In this document: piece by piece, positions 56,090-64,000 of the stretch
Layout: the number at the start of each line of letters is the position of its first letter
How positions within the stretch are numbered: position 1 is the first letter of the stretch
The notes under the pieces: model-generated
The model's database searches: none
What the model was told of the DNA's origin: nothing
Seen by the model: only the letters and a program-made list of their open reading frames with translations
Position numbers and translations under genes: made by a program
NCBI GenBank assembly: GCA_001692895.1
Contig: KV748213.1
Coordinates: 744,001-808,000 of the forward strand
Origin: Cenococcum geophilum 1.58
Taxonomy: Eukaryota; Ascomycota; Dothideomycetes; Gloniales; Gloniaceae
Direction: 5' to 3'
Length of the DNA: 64,000 bases

Positions 56090-59000
56090 ATGCGTGGTAT
56101 AAGGCGAACCTAAAGCCGACTAAAGATATAGATATTGCCTAAGGCTTTAAAATAAGCATTAAAAACTATAATAGACTAAAAGAGAAGGTTAAAAATATTG
56201 CGATTAAAGTTAAGCCTAAGCATATAACATATCACGGCAACTCTACAATAATAAAAAAAGGGCATATTAAGGAGTTTTATAAGTAACTCCTGTAATTTAC
56301 TAATACTTTACTGGATTAGAAACTACAGGTAATCCTAAAAATTATAGAAAGTACTTATTTTAATCGCGTAAAAAGGGTACTAAGTACCTCTAAAAGTGGG
56401 TATGCTCTATATAAATATATATTACCCCTAAAGACCAAAGCATAAGACGAGATAACGCCACCTTAGCTGCTGCATATAATATAGCCTATAGACGTTACTA
56501 TAACCTCACTATATAGTATCCCTTCGCCTCAGCCAGTAACCCTAGTGGCGAGCAACGTAATTAATATAAGAGATATTAAGATTAAAATTTAATCTATAGG
56601 CTTAATAGGTAGGTTAATAGTTAGGGTAGTCTAAGTCTTATATCTAATAAGCGAAAACCTATATATAGCTTTAGGTAAGCTATAGGAGGAACTATAAGCC
56701 TATATAGAGCTTAACATTAACAGTCCGCCTAAAAAGAACATCTATATATCGCTGTGGAGATACAAAAACCTTACAATACGGTTAAAGGGCACACTTATTA
56801 TAGCTCTTAGCGAAATAGCGCAAAATAGTACAAAGGAGGCCGTGCTTATAGCATTACTCTTACCTCCTAGCTTAAACTTCTAAGTCGCTACCACTAATAA
56901 TATACCGCTAGCTATTAAATCTAAGGCGCCTAGACGCGATGGATATAGCGTAAAAGATAGCCAGCAAGTCCCAATACCGCGTAAGGCCAGCGGTAAGAGT
57001 AAACTAAGAGAAGGCAAGAAGCAGAGTTATTTAGGATTAGCAGTATATAGCTCTAATAAAGATAGTAAGGGCGAGCCTATTAGATATAAGAAATTGGATA
57101 ATAGTAAAATTAAATTAGGCAAATATAATAAGTAGCCTTAACTAAAATCGGTAATAAGTGCCCTAGCGGAGAATAATAAAAGCGAGCCGGCCGCGCCTAG
57201 GAAGTTAAATAGTTATAAGGCCAACCTAAATAAAAGTAGAAAACGCCCTTAAGCAGAATTAGTAGCAGGCACTCTTATAAAAAACAGCAATAACGAGCTG
57301 GTTATACGCAGAAGGTAATTAGTAAAGGGAAAACGTAACCTATCTACCTATAAGCCCATATTAGCGAGTAACAGCGGTACTAAAGAAATTACCATAGATA
57401 ACGGTAAATTGCCGCAATTTATTACTAAACCTAAAGGTATACACTAGCCTAACGATATAATAGACGACCCTACTACTATATCACTAACCGTTAATATCCC
57501 TTAAAATATTACCGTAGAGGACAGTAAATTACCACAACATGCCAGTAGATATAATAATTAGTTCCTATATTACACTAACTCTAAAGATATAAAAAGTGGA
57601 GACAAAGATAAGGATTTAGTTAATAATAGCAACCAAAACAAGGATTTAGTTAATAATAATAACTAAGACGTAGACGTAAAGGAAGAACTTAACTAGCAAA
57701 CTTTCTTAGCCCAGCTCTATAAGGCTAGGAAGGATAACCTAAATAGCGCACTAGCGTATATAATAGAGGCGGATCTTCTACTTACTCTAAAGTATTTCCC
57801 ACTCGTCTTATTAAAAGTACTTTCTAAAACCGCCCTAATCGAACTCCCTAATTAGGGCCTCGTATTAGGCTTTAAATTCAGCCTATACCAAGTAGTATAT
57901 ATTACTTAGGCATTTAAGTAAAAGAGGATAATTAAAAAAAGCAGCATCTATATAAACAAACCCGGCGCGGGCAAGACTATATAAATAATTACTTAATAGC
58001 TAATAAACTACTTTTATTATTAGAACGTAATAAAGGTTTAAGAGGCCTAAGCTACTAGGGATATAACCCGCCACCTACCTAAGATATATCCGCTAGATTT
58101 AAAATGCCTATAGATAGCAAAGCAGCCGATTATATGCTACTGCGAAGATAACTCTAAAAAGCTATACCCTATAGACCTACAGCGAGGCTACCTAGTCATT
58201 TTTACGCCGACCCTAGGCCTGCCAGGATTCCTAAAGGACGCGAGTATAATATTATAAGACGGCGCAATTATAAAGCGCCCTAACCTGCCCTAGATTACAA
58301 TTCTCGCCCCTAGCTATAATAAAGTTAAGATATTTAATAAACTAAAAAAGGACAAATAGCCGCAAATCCGTAAGGCTCTTAAGTAGACTAATAAAAAATA
58401 ATAAAAGAACAACAATAACATATATCTAGTTAGCAAGGCTCTCCTATTATACCCATAGGGTAAAGCCAAGTTTAAGAATAATTATAGCCCTACCCCTAAT
58501 GCGACGGAACTATTAGCGCTAAAATACTTAACCTAATTCCTTCTAATTACTACGCGAAATTGTATTACCACACGACTAATATATAGGTTTATCGCTATAT
58601 AAACCAATATATAGAAACACCTAAATGGCTAATCCCCTAGAACGTATCAGAAATCAAAGAGTGTAATATAGGTTAGGCGTATTCTCTAAGATAAATGCTA
58701 CCTAGACGCAACCAGTAAAGTTTTAATATCGTTTATTAAGGATATAGTTAAGGAGTACCGCATTATATATAATCGCAGCCCTACTATATAGGGTACGTCT
58801 AGCACACCTAATAACGGAAACCTAATATAACCAATATGGTTTATTATAGCAGGATTAAAAAGGCTAGAGTGGGAAGAAGCTAATAAGCTAAAGGGAACAG
58901 AGTTTAAAGTACTACTTAAGCTTAAAGAAAAAAACATCTAGCTAAAGAAGAAGGAATTTAACCGTCTCTATAAGGATATAAAGACTAACCTAGCCAGAGT

Positions 59001-60072
59001 AATAGCAGATAGGAAATTCGGCAAACTAGCTGCATTTTTCCGTATAGTTATTCCAACGTTTTAGATATATAGAGGGGAGTTAACACTCTAGTTTAACCAG
59101 TAAAAGCTTATCCTAAAGAACAGCTATCTTAAATTAGTTATATTATAGGCCGACCCTAATAATACTAAGGCGGCTATAATTATAGCTATAAAGGACCAAG
59201 TAAGGATAGAGCAAAGGCACTAATATAAGGAACTTCTGGCTATATAGGAGGAAGATAGTAGCGATCTAAATACTAAACCTAAGATACCGAAACTCACCTA
59301 AGCCAAGTTATACACTAACGCGAAAATAGCAGTAAGCATAGCCTAGGTTGTCCAATACTAGGACTAGTATACCCCTATTATAATTAAGTCTAATAAATCC
59401 AATAAGTCCGATAATAAACGCCTAAAAACTTAAAGTTACACACTTAAGGACCTAATTATCGCTAAGTAAACTACTAACCCGCTTAGTAAGGAGTTCACCA
59501 ATATACTTAACCGCTATTTTTAACAGAATGCAAAGTTCTTTTAAGCTAAAAAAATCTGTAATTACGTTTATATCAAAAAATAAACGGATAGTTCAGCGTG
59601 TAAGATTATTATTACCACTCGCTTACCTCTTATACTAGCTTATTAGTTTAATAGGCTATATAAAGAATATAGTAAAGATAAGGTGCTCTACTATGTAGCC
59701 GGCATATCTAATATTAAAAAGGCCAAGGCTAGGCAAACCTTTAACACTAATAACTCTAAGTAGATCCTACTTTACACCTTCGCATTAATTAGGCTGTCCA
59801 TTAACCTATAGCGCGTAAATTACACTATTATAGTTAAGCTAAGCCATAAGCTCTTAGAGGTAAAGTAACTATTCGCTTAGATAGATTAACGAGGATAAAC
59901 TAAACCTATTTACTATAGTACTATTATAGCTAATTAGAAGTCGAGTATCGAGTAGAGAATATTAAAGTTAACTAAATTTACGTCGTTACTGCATAAGTCG
60001 GTATATAAGGAGAAGGCTAATTTAAGCTTAAAAGCAGGCTAAGGTAAGAAGGAAGACACTAAGACTATTTAA
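56090..60072 (+). pseudogene. SNF2-like helicase/ATPase relic, about 1,300 codons
   Basis: One frame can be followed from about 56,090 to 60,072, interrupted almost only by TAA/TAG. N-terminal 550 codons: hydrophilic (ISIKNYNRLKEKVKNIAIKV, KPKHITYHGNSTIIKKGHIK), then a charged linker with DKDKDLVNNSNQNKDLVNNN. ATPase: YLYINKPGAGKTIQ-type Walker A (SSIYINKPGAGKTIQIITQQ, about 57,940), GYLVIFTPTLGLPGFLKD, ITILAPSYNKVKIFNKLKK. Helicase C: KDKVLYYVAGISNIKKAKAR, LYTFALIRLSINLQRVNYTI, VKLSHKLLEVKQLFAQIDQR then GQTKPIYYSTIIANQKSSIE, the SNF2 'N(L)..a..vi...p.wn...e.Qa..R..RiGQ.k.v.v' pattern. The DEAH box was not identified with confidence. It presumably remodelled nucleoprotein complexes. An inserted LTR element follows 160 bp downstream. 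Confidence 0.75.
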
Positions 60073-60230
60073 TGCTAGTAATAATTATAAGAGTATAATA
60101 TAACTATAAATAGTTTTAAACACTATATATAGCCGCTATATGGCGAAACCTATTATAATTATATAGTGGCGTATATATAGGCCAAGGGACGTGTCTTCTA
60201 GTAACTTATAGGTAGTAGCGTAGCGTATAT

Positions 60231-60442
60231 TATAAGGTGAGGATATGGATAGGGAGTCCAATGATAGAACAATGGGTATATTGTATAGACAGAGACGAAT
60301 CCTTAAGGGAGAAGGAGGAGTCTGAGGTGCGAGGTAAGGGGTTTCCATAGGTACGTGTAGCGCACGTGCCTTACAGGCAAGTCGCCTGCGGGTCGCCTGT
60401 ACCTCGCAGCTATATAACTATATGCTCAGGTTTTACCTAACA
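60231..60442 (-). repeat. LTR (212 bp), 3' copy of a minus-strand element
   Basis: Minus-strand start TGTTAGGTAAAACC at 60,442, end CCTTATA at 60,231 (the other copy CCTTACA). Same length as 63,119-63,330. A polypurine tract (complement of taccccccccctttaaaaag, 60,443-60,465) abuts it, fixing the orientation. Flanked on the left by tatat (60,226-60,230). Confidence 0.9.
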
Positions 60443-60465
60443 ATACCCCCCCCTTTAAAAAGGGT

Positions 60466-61900
60466 CGTCCCCGATCCTTTACATACTTAGGCCTTAATAA
60501 AACCCCATAAAAAACCTTAATAAGGAAAAATTAAAAAGGGAAAGAGTGTCCTAATTTTGCGCACGAAAAGATAGGTATATACTTTACCGGTAAGTTATAG
60601 GTTATTTGTATATAGCTAGGCGTATAGTAGTAAGGCAGTATGCCCGTTAAATCCACCGCTAACCCTATACTTTGGCCTTATACTATACCTACGTAGTATA
60701 TAGAGATTCCGCCAAGTTCTGCCAAATTCTGCTAAATTCTGCCAAATTCTAGATGCGTACTTGTATAAGCAGGTTACTAATACCTTATAGGTAAGTCGTA
60801 GGTTATTCGCATGCAGCCAGATTTATAGACGGTAAGGCTATATACCTATTAAATCCGCCGCTAACCCTACTTTAGCCTTACGCTATACCGGCATAGCGCC
60901 GTGTATACTTTGTGGGTAGGTTATAGGTTATTTGCATACAGCCAGACGTATAGTAGTAGGGCAGTATACCCATTAAATCCACCGCCGACTTTATACTTTA
61001 GCCTTACGTTATCTGCGTAGCACATGCGTAGTATATACGTAGTTACATCGGGTCGCGATGCGCCTGCGCAAGGTATACGTTTAGGGGTATGCGGTATCCA
61101 AGTCTTCTGCCTATCTAACGTCGGGTCGCGATACACCTGCGCACGATATGCGTTTAGGGGTATACGGTATCTAAGTCTGATATATAAATCGTCGGTATAG
61201 GTTACTACCAGCAGGTTATTAGCAGGTCGTAGACCCTAGTTAAAGGACCCCAGTCACGGACGGATCTGTCCTTAGAGATATAAGTTATTAGTATAGGTTA
61301 CTACTAGTAGGTTACTAGCGGGTCAAAGGACCCTAGTTAAAGGACCCCAGTTATAGGCGGTATCTGTTACCAGTAGGGACTTACCCCTAAGTTAGCTAAT
61401 TACGCGTAAAGCGTAAGGCGTCCCTTTTACTCTACGGATAAAATCAACTAGTAACTTATAGGGTCGTCGGGTCGCGATGCGCCTGCGTAAGGTATGCGCT
61501 TAAGGGTATACGGTATCCAAGCTTTCTTTTCTCTAACGTTGGGTCGCGATATACCTGCGCACGATGTGCGTTTAGGGTATACGGTATCCAAGTCTTCTTC
61601 CTATTTAACGTTGGGTTGCGATGCGCCTATATAAGGTATACATTTAGGGTATACGTTATCCAAGTCTTTGTAGAGTAATGTATACATTATTAGCATAGGT
61701 TACTACTAGTAGGTTACTAGCAGGTTATAGACCCCGGTTAAAGGACTCCGGTTATAGACGGGCCTATTATATAATATATACATATAGTTATTGGTGTAGG
61801 TTATTACTAGTAGGTCACTAGCGGGTTAAAGGACCCTAGTTAAAGGACCCCGGTTATAGACGGACCTACTACCTGTCGCCTAATAGCTAAGACTTATCTG
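60466..61900. repeat. non-coding internal repeats of the gag-only element
   Basis: Several copies of gggtcgcgatgcgcctgcgc with aaggtatRcgtttaggggta and cggtatccaagtcttct (61,047-61,680, five copies at about 78-bp or longer spacing), and of ggttactactagtaggttac plus aggaccccRgttatagacgg (61,195-61,870). CpG-rich compared with the flanks. Confidence 0.75.
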
Positions 61901-63059
61901 CAATGGCTTACCGCTAGTATTCTTTATAGTTACTACCTACGTTCCTCTAGTAAGTCGTAGGCGTAGCGCCGGCGTCTAAGGGGTCCTTAGGGCTATCTAG
62001 CTGTTAAGTAGTCTCCCTAGAAGTTTACTTAGGAAAGCCTCGCCTTTCTTAGGTTCTGTCTTCTAAACCTAACCCTATAGAGCTTACGCTATAACCGCGC
62101 TTTAAGCGCGAGGATCTGCTACTAACCATATAATTTTTCGCAAGCTTTATGGTGTTAAGTAATTGTTCTATATAGCGGACTTTAGTAAAGAGGTCCTTAG
62201 TAGTTCTCACCCGTGCAGTAAAGTTCTGGCGGAAGAGCTCTACTTATAGGTAGGTTAGGAGATATAAGAACTAAAAGTCTACCTGCTAATTAGGATTAAT
62301 AAAGGGGGTATATAATAAGAGGTCCTCTAAGCTACGTATACGGGCTAAGAAGGTGTTAAACTTCTAGTTCTTCTTTATCACAGTTATATAGTACGCAATA
62401 GCATTATTAAAGCGTCTTACTATAGGGTCCTTAATCTGGTCTTAGACCATAGTCTTAAATTTGTCCCATAGTAAAGGACCTTTATTTTTGGCGCCTAGCC
62501 GGTAATACACCAGTTAAGTAATTGTCTTTACTTTTATAAGACCTTCGATGGCCTAACGCGTACGTTACTTATAGTTATAGTTAGCGTCGTTAACCTTAAA
62601 TTAGTTCTTAACTGCGGCGATCTACCGGTTAAACTTCTGTTAAGTAGTGCCACTAATATTAGGCGGTAACTTCTTAACCAGGGCGTTAAGATTCGTTTGG
62701 CGTATACGCTCGCTATGTAACTTGTATTCTTCGCTTAAGAGACAATAACAACGGGAGGGCTTTATTAAGTCAACGATGCTCCGTAAGTTGGCTATTTTCT
62801 TAGCTAGCTTATCTAGCTCCTTTAGGTTAGTAGTATTTAGTAGGACGCTAGTAACCTTACTAAGCTCCTATTAAGCCTAGGTATATAAGTTAAACTAGTC
62901 TCCAGCGTTTATAGATGTCTAATTGTCTTAAGATTCGGAAGGTAGCCCAGATGTTACTAGTGTAGAGGTTTCGTCTGCACTAGATCCTAAGGCGTTCTGC
63001 CGTTGTATCGCGGGCGTATTACCGTTAAGTGCAGGGGTCGATCTTGTCTTTGGAGGCAT
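61900..63059 (-). pseudogene. gag: gag-like relic of the LTR element
   Basis: ATG at 63,059, MPPKTRSTPALNGNTPAIQR, QNALGSSADETSTLVTSG, then (with TAA/TAG read through) LNTTNLKELDKLAKKIANLR, SIVDLIKPSRCYCLLSEEYK, LNALVKKLPPNISGTTQQKF, and a basic C-terminus near 62,120 (SSRSSRLKRGYSV). Size and basic tail fit an LTR-retrotransposon gag; no CCHC motif was seen. Which superfamily is uncertain. Confidence 0.55.
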
Positions 63060-63118
63060 TATAGATTGTAAGAAAATTAAACCGGCTATCCTCCCAAAGG
63101 GATTAGTAAGGATTTAAA

Positions 63119-63330
63119 TGTAAGGTAAGAATATGGATAGGGAGTCTAATAATAGAACAATGGGTATATTGTATAGACAGAGACGAATCCTTAAGGGAGA
63201 AGGAGGAGTCTAAGGTGCGAGGTAAGGGGTTTCCATAGGCACGTGCAGCGCACGTGCCTCACAGGCGAGTCGCCTACGGGTCGCCTGTACCTCGCAGCTA
63301 TATAACTATATGCTTAGGTTTTACCTAACA
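63119..63330 (-). repeat. LTR (212 bp), 5' copy
   Basis: Direct repeat of 60,231-60,442 with mostly C/T and G/A differences. Starts (minus) at 63,330 with TGTTAGG and ends TTACA at 63,119. Right-hand flank tatat duplicates the left flank. Confidence 0.9.
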
Positions 63331-63335
63331 TATAT

Positions 63336-63545
63336 AGTAAACTCAGTTAACCCAGTTAACCAAAATATTTCTAGTATTATTATTTCTAAAAGAGCATTAA
63401 GCTGCAGCTTACAGCACTTTTATTATTAAGGCGGCGTTTAGCCGCAAATTACAGCATTATTATTAGCAGTATAGTATATAGCCGCAAAATGCAACTAAAT
63501 GCGGCTAAATACCGAAATTACTTAATTAGCATAAACCTAATTTAA
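63336..63545. other. subterminal region of the giant element
   Basis: Continues after the inserted LTR element. Contains dispersed tagccgcaaaWtRca-type motifs (63,430-63,520), reminiscent of the gcggcattt units of the subterminal repeats. No gene. Confidence 0.4.
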
Positions 63546-63570
63546 GATACTAGTAAATTTTTTTATAACG
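63546..63570 (-). repeat. RIPped right terminal repeat (candidate)
   Basis: gatactagtaaattttttta followed by taacg resembles gatgctggtaaattttttcc plus taacg at 32,235-32,259, differing mainly by C/T and G/A changes. Confidence 0.5.
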
Positions 63571-63589
63571 CCGCCCTGCCCCCTATACT

Positions 63590-63795
63590 TACTAATATTA
63601 ATAAAATATATATAAAATATTAAATATTAAATTTTTATTAATAATATTAAATTTATATAAATTATACATTTTTATATGCTTAGTAATATTAATAAAGCGT
63701 ATATAAAATATTAAATTTATAAAAATTATACATTTATATATACTTAGTAATATTAATAAAGTGTATATAAAATATAAAAATTATAAAAATTATAC
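63590..63795. repeat. AT-rich tandem repeats, about 64-bp units
   Basis: Three to four imperfect units containing cttagtaatattaataaagY and gtatataaaatattaaattt. No coding signal. Confidence 0.7.
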
Positions 63796-63805
63796 TTTTA
63801 TATAT

Positions 63806-64000
63806 GCTTAGTAATCTTATAGTTAGCACTTAGTAGCTAAATACTAACACTTAATTATAAATGCNGCATTTAGCAGCTAAATGCTAACACTTAATTCTAA
63901 ATACGGCATTTAGCAGCTAAATGCTAATACTTAATTCTAAATACGGCATCTAGCAGCTAAATGCTAACACTTGATTCTAAATGCGGCATTTAGCAGCTAA
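63806..64000. repeat. 40-bp tandem repeats running off the window
   Basis: Units gcatttagcagctaaatgct plus aacacttaattctaaatgcg, at least four copies, related to 31,985-32,215. One undetermined base at 63,865. Confidence 0.85.

Larger units (their letters stand above)
60231..63330 (-). mobile_element. gag-only (non-autonomous) LTR retrotransposon
   Basis: 3,100 bp, two 212-bp LTRs, 5-bp duplication tatat (60,226-60,230; 63,331-63,335). The interior has a gag-like relic (minus, 61.9-63.06 kb), then 1.4 kb of repeats; no protease, RT or integrase could be found. It must have depended on another element's pol. Inserted just downstream of the SNF2-like relic. Confidence 0.85.
41142..63570. mobile_element. 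putative giant Plavaka/KDZ-like DNA transposon (about 19 kb plus an inserted LTR element)
   Basis: The left end cgtcaggaaaaaatttaccag (41,142) and the next 600 bp match the left end of the 1.77-kb element at 30,494. A matching, RIPped right-hand terminus, gatactagtaaattttttta then taacg, lies at 63,546-63,570. Between them are a Plavaka-type transposase, a UPF1-like helicase, a SNF2-like helicase and unrecognised relics, all RIPped to a similar degree. Flanking triplets at these two ends do not match, so the true right end may instead lie past the window, where related subterminal repeats continue. Confidence 0.55.

Noticed and set aside
41142-63570. Starship (DUF3435 tyrosine recombinase) as an explanation for the giant element
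   Set aside because: No DUF3435-like captain seen near either end; terminal inverted repeats shared with a small derivative point to a DDE-type mover instead.

Overview
The window looks like a transposon-rich, AT-shifted compartment of a filamentous ascomycete (Pezizomycotina). Most of it carries the signature of repeat-induced point mutation (RIP): CA and TG dinucleotides are scarce, TA is abundant, and transposon reading frames can be followed for hundreds of codons only if TAA/TAG are read as former Gln or Trp codons. Almost every long open frame here is therefore a shadow or a fragment. No rRNA, tRNA or CRISPR was seen.

Layout. 1-12.7 kb: Ty3/Gypsy relics on both strands (minus about 0.7-5.8 kb; plus 6.2-7.0 kb; plus from 10.0 kb) and a minus-strand LINE (7.0-10.0 kb). 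12,671-19,728: a Ty1/Copia element with two 206-bp LTRs and a 5-bp target duplication, inserted in a Gypsy element whose integrase resumes at 19.73 kb. 21.1-24.2 kb: an unrecognised relic and a minus-strand Gypsy fragment. 24.6-26.6 kb: a hAT transposase relic. 26.6-28.4 kb: a non-RIPped island with a Tc1-type transposase fragment, the one convincing intact host-type gene (a small secreted cysteine-rich protein on the minus strand, with one predicted intron), its TATA box, and a perfect 81-bp-arm foldback element in its promoter.

28,256-36,853 is a nested series of insertions: Tc1-like element A is split by a pogo/Fot-like element (28,448-34,217), which is itself split by a solo LTR, a 1.77-kb minisatellite-filled element and a second Tc1-like element B. 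At several junctions, removing the insert rejoins the interrupted reading frame. Element A also carries a second, convergent coding relic of unknown function. Next come a palindromic composite of MITEs (36.86-37.57 kb) and a LINE on the plus strand (37.6-41.0 kb).

From 41,142 to about 63.57 kb, or beyond the window, lies what appears to be one very large DNA transposon. Its left end has the same terminal inverted repeat and subterminal repeats as the 1.77-kb element inside pogo. It holds a Plavaka/KDZ-like transposase relic (minus), a UPF1-like SF1 helicase relic (minus), a SNF2-like helicase relic (plus, about 1,300 codons) and at least two unrecognised coding relics. A gag-only LTR retrotransposon (60,231-63,330) is inserted in it. 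This transposase-plus-two-helicases unit is the best candidate for an undescribed system. All protein identifications are by eye from translated, RIP-damaged frames. Boundaries given as 'about' are approximate.
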